NCBI GenBank assembly: GCA_012719125.1
Contig: JAAYAY010000359.1
Span: forward strand, 1-40,773
Direction: 5' to 3'
From: Planctomycetaceae bacterium
Lineage (GTDB): Bacteria > Planctomycetota > Planctomycetia > Pirellulales > Thermoguttaceae
Length of the DNA stretch: 40,773 bases
Both the position numbers and the translations under genes were made by a program. Positions 1 to 8,441 of this stretch are shown here, one piece after another; the stretch's first letter is position 1; each line of letters begins with the position of its first letter. The notes under the pieces were generated by a model. It searched no databases. It was not told where the DNA came from and saw nothing but the letters and a program-made list of their open reading frames with translations.

Positions 1-81
1 ATCCTCCATGGCCTCGTCCCGGCCCCAGCCGGGAAGGCGTCCTTTCGGACACACAACACTGTAGGATAGACCCGTTTTCAT
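1..81 (-). CDS. Possible 5' end of a gene running off the left edge
   Basis: An ATG at 81 on the minus strand opens a reading frame of 27 codons that stays open to the window edge. It lies 82 bases downstream of the panC stop on the same strand, so it could be the next gene. No clear Shine-Dalgarno sequence precedes it and the residues match no family I recognise. It could equally be chance in GC-rich DNA. Confidence 0.25.
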   Translation of the reverse strand, partial: MKTGLSYSVVCPKGRLPGWGRDEAMED

Positions 82-89
82 CGGATTTT

Positions 90-110
90 CCAGCCTGCTA
101 GCAATGCTGG
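90..110. terminator. Weak hairpin downstream of panC
   Basis: CCAGC at 90-94 pairs with GCTGG at 106-110 around an 11-base loop that contains the palindrome GCTAGC. On the plus strand it is followed by CTTTT; on the minus strand, the direction of panC, it is followed by AAAA rather than T. It may mark the end of the folK-panC transcript but is not a convincing intrinsic terminator. Confidence 0.2.
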
Positions 111-163
111 CTTTTCAGTTTGAGTTAGGTCTTTCTCGTCCGCCTGCCCTCTTCGGCAGAGGC

Positions 164-1039
164 TCAGCCTGCCGGAGGTTGGATCAGGCAATTGTCGATG
201 AGCCGAGTCTCGCCGATTCGCACCGCCAGGGCGATCAGCGTTTCCCCCGTAATCTGTTCGACGGGTTCCAGGGTCTCGGGATCGGCCACGGCGACATAGT
301 CAATCCGCCCTTTTCCTTGTTCGAGCAGGATCTCTTCGACGGCAGCGAGAATCCGGTCCGCCCGGGTTTCACCCGACGCGACCATCTTCTCCGCATGGCA
401 AAGGCTCGCGTAGAGCGATACGGCCCGCTGCCGCTGGTCGGGGCTCAAGTAGACGTTTCGCGAACTCAAGGCCAGGCCGTCCGGCTCCCGCACAATCGGG
501 CAGACTCGGAGTTGAATCGGCACATTCAGGTCCTCGACCATGCGGCGGATGACCTGGACCTGCTGATAGTCCTTTTGACCGAAGTAGGCAACGTCGGTCC
601 CGGCCATGTTGAACAGCTTGAGCACGATGGTGGCCACGCCGCGGAAATGGCCGGGGCGGCATTGCCCCTCCAGCGGCTCGGCGACCGCGCCGACCTCGAT
701 CCAAGTGGCGTGCCCGGGACCGTAGACGGCGTCTGTCTCCGGCACGAAAGCGATCTGGCTCCCCACTGTCGCCAGAGCGTCGAGATCGGCATCCAGCGTC
801 CGGGGATACTTGGCGAGGTCTTCGGACGGGCCGAACTGAGCGGGGTTCACAAAGATCGTCGTGACGCACACGTCGCACTCTTCCAGGGCAGTTCTGGCCA
901 GGCTCAGGTGCCCCTGGTGCAGCGCCCCCATGGTCGGGACGAGCCCCACCTTCTTGCCTCCGCGGCGCAGTTCGGCCACCTCCCGATGCAATGCGCCGGG
1001 GTCGCGAATGACTCGTGGACGGGTTCGTTCGGTATTCAT
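164..1039 (-). CDS. panC: Pantothenate synthetase
   Basis: Cytoplasmic ligase that joins pantoate and beta-alanine with ATP, giving pantothenate for coenzyme A. The product is about 291 residues, normal for the family. Visible family motifs are the nucleotide-binding PTMGALHQGHLSL near the N-terminus, VNPAQFGPSEDLAKYPR, the central YFGQKDYQQ and the SSRNVYLS segment. The frame is open 18 codons further upstream to 1093, but those codons encode a non-family sequence, so I start at the ATG at 1039. The gene follows folK with only 7 bases between them, so the two vitamin-pathway genes are very likely co-transcribed. Confidence 0.96.
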   Translation of the reverse strand: MNTERTRPRVIRDPGALHREVAELRRGGKKVGLVPTMGALHQGHLSLARTALEECDVCVTTIFVNPAQFGPSEDLAKYPRTLDADLDALATVGSQIAFVPETDAVYGPGHATWIEVGAVAEPLEGQCRPGHFRGVATIVLKLFNMAGTDVAYFGQKDYQQVQVIRRMVEDLNVPIQLRVCPIVREPDGLALSSRNVYLSPDQRQRAVSLYASLCHAEKMVASGETRADRILAAVEEILLEQGKGRIDYVAVADPETLEPVEQITGETLIALAVRIGETRLIDNCLIQPPAG

Positions 1040-1046
1040 TGCTGGC

Positions 1047-2096
1047 TCAAGGCTCCATCGCCAACACGGCTGCCGCCAGTTCTTCCAGGGCACTTGCCGG
1101 TTCCCGTCCGTCCGCTACGAGCACCGGTCCCAAACCGGCCAAGCAGGCTTGCTCGATCGTCGCCTTACGCATTGCTTCAAGGTTATCCAGTTGCACGGCG
1201 TTGGGCCTCGGCATGCCGCGAGCGGCAAGACGCTCAGCACACCATTCGGTCGGCGCGTCCAGCAGGGCCGTCAGTTTCGGTGCACGGCAGGCACGAGTCG
1301 CTTGGCGCCACCGCTCGAGCAACTCGGTCCGTTGCGGCTCCTCGGATAGCGCCCGAAGGGCGGCCGCGGACTGCCCCACCCAGAAATCACTGATCCAAAA
1401 CGGGTAACGTTCGCCCCAAATCGGCGAGGTGACGTCCAAAAGACCGGCTCGCTGCACCGCCAATTCTATCTCTCGCTCCGCCTCGAAGCCATACGACTTG
1501 CCCGGGCTCGATCGTGCGCCCTCCGGTCGAGCAGGGTCGCGGATCAGCCGTCCGCCAAGCCGCGAGGCGACGTTTTCTGCAAGTTCCGTCGTGCCGGCCC
1601 CGATAGGGCCGGCGACGGCAATGTAGGGGGTGGCCGATTCGATGTGATCGAGGAGTTGCCTGACGGTCCAGCCGATTTCGGGATGCCGCATCGCGGGGGC
1701 GATCTCGGCCGACGGGGCGAGCACGAAACGCCGCCAGGCCATCCGCGGATGGGGAATCCGAAGACGCTTGGAAACGATCACCAGATCGTCGTACAGGAGC
1801 AGGTCGATGTCGACCGGCCGCGGTCCCCAACGCTCCGTTCGCCTGCGCCCCAGATCGGCCTCAATCTTACCAACCTCGTTGAGCAAGCGGTCGGGAACGA
1901 CGGATGTCTCTAGAAGAACCGCCGCATTGAGAAACGCGTTTTGGCCGCTTGGTCCGCCCACGGGTGGCGTTTCGTGAAATTCGCTTTCCGATACCACGCG
2001 CACTTGGGGCAACTCCTTGAGCCTGGCAATCGCCGCATTCAACAACGCTTTGCGATCGCCAAGATTCGAGCCCAAACCGATCAAGCATCGTGGCAT
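1047..2096 (-). CDS. folK: FolK (HPPK) fused to a deoxynucleoside-kinase-like domain
   Basis: Residues 1-155 are 6-hydroxymethyl-7,8-dihydropterin pyrophosphokinase of folate synthesis: LIGLGSNLGD at the start, ETPPVGG, and GPRPVDIDLLLYDD carrying the metal-binding aspartates D96 and D98. Residues 158-349 resemble the deoxynucleoside kinase family: a strand plus loop GPIGAGTTELA, an ERYPFWISDFW segment and a late LDAPTEWCAERL strand-helix. The loop at 163-170 has Thr where Walker A requires Lys, so phosphoryl transfer by this half is doubtful. The start is the ATG at 2096; the 42 upstream codons of open frame are unrelated to HPPK. HPPK-dNK fusions are known in bacteria. panC follows directly. 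Confidence 0.9.
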   Translation of the reverse strand: MPRCLIGLGSNLGDRKALLNAAIARLKELPQVRVVSESEFHETPPVGGPSGQNAFLNAAVLLETSVVPDRLLNEVGKIEADLGRRRTERWGPRPVDIDLLLYDDLVIVSKRLRIPHPRMAWRRFVLAPSAEIAPAMRHPEIGWTVRQLLDHIESATPYIAVAGPIGAGTTELAENVASRLGGRLIRDPARPEGARSSPGKSYGFEAEREIELAVQRAGLLDVTSPIWGERYPFWISDFWVGQSAAALRALSEEPQRTELLERWRQATRACRAPKLTALLDAPTEWCAERLAARGMPRPNAVQLDNLEAMRKATIEQACLAGLGPVLVADGREPASALEELAAAVLAMEP

Positions 2097-2398
2097 ACTG
2101 GCCCACGGCAGGAGGAAGGAATGCGCACCAGAGAGCAACAGGGTGCGATGCGTCTCACTCGCAGGCCGAACCGTGCCTGCAAGCAGCAGAAGAAGAAAAA
2201 AGGAGGGGGCCATCCCGGCCACGACAAATGCCGTCGACTGTCGTTCCCTTCGGTCGCCGCCCCCCGAGGAACTCTCGAACAGGGCTTAGCTCGCCTGCCT
2301 CGCGTCCATCTGAGGCAGAGCGAATGAAACAATTTTCCGAATCTCGGCTGCGTTGTCAAGCAATACGGGCGACGGAAAAAAAGAATCTCTGAGATTCC
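2097..2398. other. Intergenic region upstream of folK
   Basis: No credible gene. It holds a purine-rich run on the plus strand around 2190-2210 (T-rich on minus) between the stop of the secreted protein at 2399 and the folK start at 2096. The folK promoter should lie here, but I cannot pick out a convincing -35/-10 pair. Confidence 0.4.
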
Positions 2399-2866
2399 TC
2401 AATCAACACTGCGAATCGCGCTCGGCCGGCTCATCTTGTCGGCGTCTACGAACACGTCCTTTGCGGTGTTCGGCGGAGCTAGCACTGCTGGCGATTGAGA
2501 AAACGCAGGAAGAGGCACGCCAGTCTGCCAGCAACTCGCGCACCCGGGTTCAACATGCCAAGGGTAATCGAATCGGACGCGGTAGTTGTAGGGCTGCCAG
2601 TGGTATTCAGCATTGACTGCAGTGTACCATCGTGCGCGACAATACGGCAGCGCGCAACAGAACGGTTCCGGCGCGCGGCAGACGGGACACGCCACAGGAC
2701 TCGGCAACCCGAGATACTCCGCTTCCGACAGTTCTGCTTCCATACCAGTCTGAGATTCAGCCCCGGTGGCAGCCAGAACTGGTTGCCTGGCATAGGCCAC
2801 GCCGGGCGGTTCAGCGCCTGTTGCCGAGGACAAGAGGCAAATAGCGTAGATTGCACTGGAAATCAC
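2399..2866 (-). CDS. Small secreted protein, function unknown
   Basis: About 155 residues. I start at the GTG at 2866 because AAGGGGAGA lies about 6 bases upstream and the product then begins directly with a short signal peptide (MISSAIYAICLLSSATGA); the frame stays open to another GTG at 2932 whose extra residues are Arg/Pro-rich. The mature part is rich in Cys, Pro and aromatic residues, with paired cysteines (CPVCRAPEPFCCALPYC) and a WYTAVNAEYHWQPYNYR stretch. Such Cys/Trp/Tyr-rich exported proteins are common in planctomycetes and largely uncharacterised. I infer export to the periplasm or envelope; no function can be read. Confidence 0.6.
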   Translation of the reverse strand: MISSAIYAICLLSSATGAEPPGVAYARQPVLAATGAESQTGMEAELSEAEYLGLPSPVACPVCRAPEPFCCALPYCRARWYTAVNAEYHWQPYNYRVRFDYPWHVEPGCASCWQTGVPLPAFSQSPAVLAPPNTAKDVFVDADKMSRPSAIRSVD

Positions 2867-3232
2867 ACCGATTCTCCCCTTGATTGGGCATGGCAACTTT
2901 CGCGCGGCTGGCCGGCGCGCATCGTGAGCCACCCTTTTCTTCGGAACCGAAGGGTCGTTAGAACCACTACCGAGGGAGTAGCTGTCACATATTATCTAAG
3001 CTGTGCATTCGCGACATTACCCCCAAGTTACCTCGTCGATTTTGCCAGTCGATCCTGGATCAAATCATGCGAGACTCTCTCCTTGCTGATTTGTCATGAG
3101 TCTTCGGAGTGAATCGCAATTGTGAGCATGAGCATTGGAGTTAAAATGGATGTTTTGCGGCGACTATTGCGTTTTGCTTCGTAGCCGACTGGGCTAGGTC
3201 GCTCAGGTTCACAAGCTCTTGGAAGGCAATCG
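2867..3232. other. Divergent intergenic region
   Basis: No supported gene. It separates the minus-strand secreted protein from the plus-strand CpaB-like gene and must hold promoters for both. It is visibly more AT-rich than its surroundings (around 2985-3180), as expected of a promoter region. No operator-like dyad stood out. Confidence 0.4.
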
Positions 3233-3850
3233 ATGGTTTTCTTGGGAGAACGTCTCTGGTGGCGTCTGGCAGCTTCGTTGGTTGTTGGCTTTGGCGCCCC
3301 AACGAGTGGTTGGACAGGCGATCGTGAACCGATGGATGCACCTCCGGCCGTAGAATGGATCCGTGGTGTGCCCCGGGGTTGCCGTTTGGTTTCCTTCGAG
3401 GTTCTTTCCCGGAAGTCGGCCCCAACTCTCCCGGGATCTCGGGTCGACGTCGTGTGGAGCTACGCGACGTCGGAGAACGAGAGTGAGACGGTTGTTCTTT
3501 TCCGAGATCTGGAAATCCTCGCCTTGGAGTCGCCGGCCTCCGCGAAAGCTGACAGGCAGGTCCGGCGCGGCACGGTCGCCGTCACGCCTCAGCAGGCGAA
3601 TCGGCTGCAACTGGCGGCGGCTTGCGGGAGGCTTGGGATCGTGGACGCGACGGAACACTCGCCACGCCCTGGGGAGAGCCGGACGATCTGGGACATCCAG
3701 GCAATCGAAGATCGGACGGAGGGTATTGAAGTTCAGCTTGCTTCCGCGACGGCCGACGCGATGCGTCTCGAGCGTCCCACCCTTGCAGCACCGCCTCGTA
3801 TCTCAGCGAACGGAGTCCGCCGCGTGATTACCGTTCCGGTGGAACCGTAG
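3233..3850 (+). CDS. Secreted CpaB/RcpC-like protein
   Basis: 205 residues with GGAAGG six bases before the ATG. The N-terminus (residues 1-28) is a plausible signal peptide. Residues 45-150 follow the pattern of the CpaB/RcpC C-terminal domain of Flp/Tad pilus assembly proteins: LPGSRVDVVWSY, then a strand pair ending in LFRDLEILAL, then GTVAVTPQQANRLQLAAACG. Full-length CpaB has an SAF domain before this part; it is absent here, so the protein is short for the family. No other tad/flp genes lie in the window. The role is probably periplasmic, but whether it serves a pilus is unknown. Confidence 0.65.
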   Translation: MVFLGERLWWRLAASLVVGFGAPTSGWTGDREPMDAPPAVEWIRGVPRGCRLVSFEVLSRKSAPTLPGSRVDVVWSYATSENESETVVLFRDLEILALESPASAKADRQVRRGTVAVTPQQANRLQLAAACGRLGIVDATEHSPRPGESRTIWDIQAIEDRTEGIEVQLASATADAMRLERPTLAAPPRISANGVRRVITVPVEP

Positions 3851-3869
3851 TGCGGCGCTAAGGAACCGG

Positions 3870-4607
3870 TCAGGACGGCTTGTCGGGATTCCACGGACCA
3901 GTCGTACCGACGGTCTGCCATGCGAAGACGCCCTGATCGGGGTAAGGAGCCCTCGCGAGAGTGATGCGCACGAGAAAGCTTTTCTTGATCCCGGCGTCCT
4001 CGTACGTCACTGCATAGACCTGCGCGACGCGTTCGGGGTCGGCTCCGGCGAAGGCGTAGTGCCGCACTTCAGCACGATCACCGAGGGCGAGCAGGGCACG
4101 AACCTCGGGGGCGGCAACGAATTGCCTCAATCCGTCATATTCATCGCGTGAAGAGAGATAGCGATTCCACAATTCGCCGTCGAGGGGCCGCCGAACCGAG
4201 GCACGATTATTCAATTCGAAGGCCTTTTCGGGTTCGCCTTTCTTCAGATAGTCGAACCATAATGCAGCAAACTCGCGCGAATGGAGATCGAGCAATCGCT
4301 GGTTGGTCAGGTAGTTTGCCAGTCCGGCAGTTGTCAGGAACACGGCCAACACGAGCCCCGTCACGGCGAGTCGGCGCCCCGAGATTTCGGAGGGCGAAGC
4401 GGAGATGCGAACCAGAGCCGCGATCGAGCAGAGCGCTGCGGCGCCGCCGACGAAACACAGGGTGACGTGAACCATCGACAGGACCGACAGCAACCCCAGC
4501 AACAGCCCGGCGACCGCGAGGCCGGAAACGGCGCGATACTCGGGCAGTTCCGCTTCGGTCGAATCGGAGAACTTCGCCCAACGAGTCGGATTCAGTCGGT
4601 TGTCCAT
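3870..4607 (-). CDS. Membrane protein with N-terminal DUF4190-like pair of helices
   Basis: 245 residues. Residues 26-60 and 75-100 form membrane segments (SGLAVAGLLLGLLSVLSMV, then GGAAALCSIAALV and LAVTGLVLAVFLTTAGLANYL), the pattern of DUF4190-type domains. The remaining 140 residues form a soluble region with YEDAGIKKSFLVRITLAR near the end, resembling a small alpha+beta domain that follows such helices in planctomycete proteins. It lies 75 bases after the CvpA-like gene on the same strand and converges with the CpaB-like gene 19 bases away. No catalytic motif is visible; the function is unknown. Confidence 0.7.
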   Translation of the reverse strand: MDNRLNPTRWAKFSDSTEAELPEYRAVSGLAVAGLLLGLLSVLSMVHVTLCFVGGAAALCSIAALVRISASPSEISGRRLAVTGLVLAVFLTTAGLANYLTNQRLLDLHSREFAALWFDYLKKGEPEKAFELNNRASVRRPLDGELWNRYLSSRDEYDGLRQFVAAPEVRALLALGDRAEVRHYAFAGADPERVAQVYAVTYEDAGIKKSFLVRITLARAPYPDQGVFAWQTVGTTGPWNPDKPS

Positions 4608-4660
4608 GGCGTTGCTTCGAAACGGGAAGTTCTCAAAAGATGCTGACCGGGTCCGTCCGG

Positions 4661-4678
4661 CGAACGAACAGTCGTTCG
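4661..4678. repeat. Short perfect hairpin after the CvpA-like gene
   Basis: CGAACGA at 4661-4667 and TCGTTCG at 4672-4678 form a perfect 7-bp stem with a 4-base loop, immediately downstream of the minus-strand stop at 4683. No T-tract follows on the minus strand, so it is more likely a transcript-stabilising or weak attenuating hairpin than a full terminator. Confidence 0.35.
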
Positions 4679-4682
4679 AGGA

Positions 4683-5294
4683 CTAACGTGCCGGTGTGCC
4701 GTCTCCGCCAAAGCCCTTGTTCGACTCCACTTGCTCCTGCAGGGTCGCCCGGCGTTTGGCATAGGCGCTGTTGAAATCCGCCCCATTGAACTGGTTCACT
4801 TTCCCGAAGTGCGCCAGCGAGCCCCCCGAAACCAAGGAGGCGAACCGGACCCATTGCCGGTCGGGGGACATGGAACTCTGGCTCGGGAAACCGCCCTGAA
4901 AGGCCTTTTCTGCCAGCGGGGCCGTGTGCAAGGTGAAGTTGGCGAAGCACACGAAGACGACGGCCGTCAAGCAGGCGAACACGATTCCACCAGCCTTGTT
5001 GGCGATCGCCAGAAATCGCACGTTGACGCGTGAGATCGCACCGGTCACCGTTTGGAGAATCGTCACGAACAGGGCGAAGAGCACCCACAGGGCGACAATG
5101 TCCCACCAGTAGCTGCCGCCCTTCATCGCACTTTCCAGCAGTCTGGCGGTCGGTTCCCAGAAGTTGGTTGCCAACAGGGCCGCGAACACGACGTTGATGA
5201 AGCGAATCGCATTGCTCCACATGCTCTCGGCCAGAAGGCACAGGACGACGGCGATGAAGACCACAAATAGCAGCAGCGGAAAGATCCAACTCAT
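4683..5294 (-). CDS. CvpA family membrane protein
   Basis: 203 residues with four hydrophobic segments in the first 130 residues (around 3-22, 30-48, 63-85 and 103-125) followed by a soluble C-terminal tail, the layout of CvpA/colicin V production-type proteins. The tail (SLVSGGSLAHFGKVNQFN and onward) is polar and probably cytoplasmic or periplasmic. It sits 65 bases after the GspE/PilB-like gene on the same strand, so they may be one transcript. In other bacteria CvpA-type proteins are linked to envelope homeostasis; the role here is not known. Confidence 0.72.
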   Translation of the reverse strand: MSWIFPLLLFVVFIAVVLCLLAESMWSNAIRFINVVFAALLATNFWEPTARLLESAMKGGSYWWDIVALWVLFALFVTILQTVTGAISRVNVRFLAIANKAGGIVFACLTAVVFVCFANFTLHTAPLAEKAFQGGFPSQSSMSPDRQWVRFASLVSGGSLAHFGKVNQFNGADFNSAYAKRRATLQEQVESNKGFGGDGTPAR

Positions 5295-5359
5295 CGTAAT
5301 TTTCCCGTAGGGAGTGGGAACAGGTCTTTCTGGGGCGAAGCCGTTCTGACGAATTCCGA

Positions 5360-7168
5360 TTACTGTTTAAGGACGCGAGTCAATTCTGCCAACGAAGTGA
5401 TTCCCTTCGCCACGAGCACGATACCTTCCTGCTGAAGGCCCTGCATGCCGTCTTTCCGGGCAGCCGCCCGCAATGCCTCCGCCGTAGGTTGAGTCATCAG
5501 GGTTTCGCGAACGGCGTTGCCCACCACCAGGAGTTCGAAGAGGCCGATTCGTCCCAGGTAGCCGAGTCCGTCGCAGGTCTTGCAGATTTCCCGCGGATCC
5601 TCCGGGGGCTGGGGCGGCCGATAGAAGGCGTTGACCCGTCCGGGTGGAATTCCAAGTTGCTGAAGGACGTTGGGAGGCGGGGCGTAAGCCTCCTTGCAGT
5701 CGTCGCACAACTTGCGAACGAGCCGTTGGTTGAGAACAGCCGTCATGCTCTGGGCCAGTTCGCGGAGCGGCGGCTTCATGGCGGCGAGACGAGCCAGCGC
5801 CTCGGCGGCGTCCTTGGCGCGGACCGTGCTGACGGCAAATCGCCCTTCTTGAACGACCTCCGTGCAAATCTGGCCCAGCATCTCCCCGTCGACCAGGTCG
5901 CGGATGATGCAAACCTGGGGTTCCTGGAGGAAGAACCGCCTTAGATACTCGGAAACCGGCATGTCCGGATCGTTCTTCTTGAAGGTCGTGGTGTGGACGT
6001 TCTCCATCGGTTCGTAACGGCGTTCTTCGTCTTCAAGAGCCATGAACTCGCGGACGAAGCGATCGGCGTCCTGAATCACGACGTGCGTGGTGCTCCGCAG
6101 TCCATTGGCCGGCATCGCCGAGAGGAACAAGTACCCGCGGTTGGTGGAAAGGATCTTCCGGATCTGCTCCTGCATCTTGGGACGCATTCCCAGATCGTCG
6201 AGAGTCTTGAACTGGGTGCGCTGGTACTCGAAGTTCATGACGGCCCGTTCGCCCGTCTGCGTACCCTGGCTGGTGAACGCCCCCTCGTATTTGAGCTTGT
6301 TGTATTCGGCCACGAACTTCCCGGCCTGGCGGCTCCGCCGATCCTCCGGCTTCAACCCGCAAACGAGTTTGAAGGCCTCGAGGGCCGGGTCCGCCTGCTC
6401 CCGATCCATGCCTTCGCCCTCTTGCCAAACGCCGTCGATCTGGTGGCGGATGGCGACGCCCTGTTGGGTGTAGTCGAGCATGATGGCGTCGGCGCGCCGC
6501 ACCAGGCCGGCTGCGAGGATCTTGCGGGCGTCGGTGAACCCGGGGTTCTGACGCGCACTGAGCAGGTTGACGTTGTTCTGCCGTTCGTCGCTGCCCGCCG
6601 ATTTCAGGACCACCGGCGGACCCGCCGCGTGCGGATCCTTTTCCTCGGTGCTCACGTCCTTGCCGAAACGGCGCCCAATCCACGCCTTGATATGCTTCGG
6701 GGTCAGGACCTTCTGGTCGTCGGCCAACTCGGCATTGCGGGTCTTCACATAGGCCAGCAGAGGGGCCCAATGGGCGACAAGCAGCAACGGGAAGCCGACA
6801 AAAAAGATCGGGATCAACCAGAAGGCGAGGATCCCCACCATGAACGGCCCAAACACGATCGGATTCCACTTGAGATGATCGAATTTGTGCTCCTGCGCGT
6901 CCTGGCTCACCCAGTCGGTGGAATAGACCCACATAAGCACGACGATCCAGCCGGCAAACAGCTTGATCAGGCTAAAGTAGAAGCCGGGGCCGCTCCAGCC
7001 GGCGCTCGCCGCGGGAGCAGCTTCCTCGCCGCCCCCTTCCTCCGATCCCGCCGAACCCTCCTCGCTGGCGGCCGAGGATCCCTCAGTCTCGTCCTGTGCC
7101 AAAACGCGAGGCACACCGGTGGCCCCCAGGGCCAGAAACACGCATAGCAGGAGGAGAAATCGACGCAT
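5360..7168 (-). CDS. Membrane-anchored GspE/PilB-like protein with degenerate ATPase motifs
   Basis: 602 residues. Order: signal peptide 1-24, Glu/Ser/Ala-rich stretch 25-57, hydrophobic segments about 63-83 and 104-133, then a secretion-ATPase (GspE/PilB) fold from about 200 to the end. The C-terminal half shows the family's tetracysteine zinc site (C488, C491, C529, C532) and GRIGLFELLVVG. The ATPase centre is lost: the Walker A position (about 346-361) reads LSAMPANGLRSTT without GKS/T, the Walker B region reads CIIRDLVDGEML instead of a GE-x-RD pattern, and the His box reads FAVSTVRAKDAAEAL. Family ATPases are soluble, so the export signal and membrane segments are unusual. It lies directly downstream of pilT. 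I infer a non-catalytic, membrane-bound relative of unknown role. Confidence 0.82.
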   Translation of the reverse strand: MRRFLLLLCVFLALGATGVPRVLAQDETEGSSAASEEGSAGSEEGGGEEAAPAASAGWSGPGFYFSLIKLFAGWIVVLMWVYSTDWVSQDAQEHKFDHLKWNPIVFGPFMVGILAFWLIPIFFVGFPLLLVAHWAPLLAYVKTRNAELADDQKVLTPKHIKAWIGRRFGKDVSTEEKDPHAAGPPVVLKSAGSDERQNNVNLLSARQNPGFTDARKILAAGLVRRADAIMLDYTQQGVAIRHQIDGVWQEGEGMDREQADPALEAFKLVCGLKPEDRRSRQAGKFVAEYNKLKYEGAFTSQGTQTGERAVMNFEYQRTQFKTLDDLGMRPKMQEQIRKILSTNRGYLFLSAMPANGLRSTTHVVIQDADRFVREFMALEDEERRYEPMENVHTTTFKKNDPDMPVSEYLRRFFLQEPQVCIIRDLVDGEMLGQICTEVVQEGRFAVSTVRAKDAAEALARLAAMKPPLRELAQSMTAVLNQRLVRKLCDDCKEAYAPPPNVLQQLGIPPGRVNAFYRPPQPPEDPREICKTCDGLGYLGRIGLFELLVVGNAVRETLMTQPTAEALRAAARKDGMQGLQQEGIVLVAKGITSLAELTRVLKQ

Positions 7169-7225
7169 CAGGTGACAGCCTATTTCAGCAGTTTCGTTGC
7201 AGTTGATTCCCGATACTTGCGGATA

Positions 7226-8374
7226 CTAGAGGATACCCGGCTCTTTGACCTCAATTCCCTTGAGCGCCATCTTCAGGGCTTCGACGTTCGGAGCCACTTC
7301 AAATGCCGTCGCCCGATCGATCAGCCGCTCGGTCACCAGGTGCTTCAGACTCATGGTGAAGTCCTGCATCCCTTCATTGATGCCGATGCGGATCGCGTCC
7401 GGCAGCTTATTGTCCTGCTCTTCGAGGATCAACTTGCGGACCGTCGGATTGAACATCATGATCTCGACCGTCGGCACCCGTTGTACCCCTTCCTTGATGG
7501 AAGGCAACAGCTTCTGGGCCACGATTCCTCTCATATTGAAGGCCAACGCGCTGCGAATGGCCGGATGCATCGATGCCGGGAACAGGTCGAGGATGCGGCC
7601 GATCGTGCTCGAGGCCGTCGAGGCGTGAATTGTTCCGAACACCAGGTGGCCCGTCTCGGCCGCGTGGATGGCCGTTTCAAACGTCTCGCGGTCACGCATT
7701 TCGCCCACCAGCATGACGTCGGGATCTTCGCGGACGGCATGCTTCATGCCGATACTGAAATTGACCACGTCCATGCCGATCTCGCGCTGGTTGATCAGGC
7801 ATTTCTCTTCGGTGAAAGTGAACTCGATCGGATCCTCGAGGGTGAGGATGTGCTTGCGGTAATTCTGGTTGACCCAGTTGAGCATCGAGGCGATCGTCGT
7901 GCTCTTCCCCGAGCCCGTGATACCCGCCAGCAGGATCATGCCCTGGCTGAACTTGCACAGTTCGTAGAGCACGGTGGGGAGATACAGTCCTTCGAGGGGC
8001 GGGATCCAGTTGTTCACGCGCCGCGCCACCAGCCCCACATGCCCCATCTGCTGGAGCACATTCACGCGGAACCGCCATTGCTTCCCGTCGATTTCCAGAG
8101 AGTAGGCGAAGTCGGCGCCGCCGTCCTCGTCGAAGATTCGACGATTCCGCTCGTCCATCATCGGGAAGATGAGCCGCACCATTTCATCGTCGTCGATCGG
8201 CTCCCGATTCATCGGGCGCAACGACCCGCTCACGCGGATGTACGGGGGGCGATCGACCTTGAGGTGCAAGTCGCTCCCTTCGAGCTTGACCAGCGCCCGA
8301 TACAACTTGTCGATTTCCAGCGGCTCTCTCTTCTTCTTGAATCTCTCTTGGTCCGCTTCGATCGGGATCGACAT
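7226..8374 (-). CDS. pilT: PilT-type twitching/retraction ATPase
   Basis: 382 residues, about the usual PilT size (roughly 345-380). All hexameric secretion-ATPase motifs are intact: Walker A GITGSGKSTT near 151-160, Asp box LEDPIEF near 179-185, Walker B DPDVMLVGEMRDRET near 218-231, and His box GHLVFGTIHASTASST near 242-255. In type IV pilus systems this family depolymerises the pilus at the inner-membrane base. ACGGAGAACG precedes the ATG. It is followed after 57 bases by the degenerate GspE/PilB-like gene; no pilin or PilC-type genes are in the window, so which machine it serves is open. Confidence 0.93.
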   Translation of the reverse strand: MSIPIEADQERFKKKREPLEIDKLYRALVKLEGSDLHLKVDRPPYIRVSGSLRPMNREPIDDDEMVRLIFPMMDERNRRIFDEDGGADFAYSLEIDGKQWRFRVNVLQQMGHVGLVARRVNNWIPPLEGLYLPTVLYELCKFSQGMILLAGITGSGKSTTIASMLNWVNQNYRKHILTLEDPIEFTFTEEKCLINQREIGMDVVNFSIGMKHAVREDPDVMLVGEMRDRETFETAIHAAETGHLVFGTIHASTASSTIGRILDLFPASMHPAIRSALAFNMRGIVAQKLLPSIKEGVQRVPTVEIMMFNPTVRKLILEEQDNKLPDAIRIGINEGMQDFTMSLKHLVTERLIDRATAFEVAPNVEALKMALKGIEVKEPGIL

Positions 8375-8441
8375 CGGGCGTTCTCCGTGTGAATCTTCCG
8401 GGGGGTCTCAGTGAAGGACGCAAACAGGCGGCCCGACCGGC

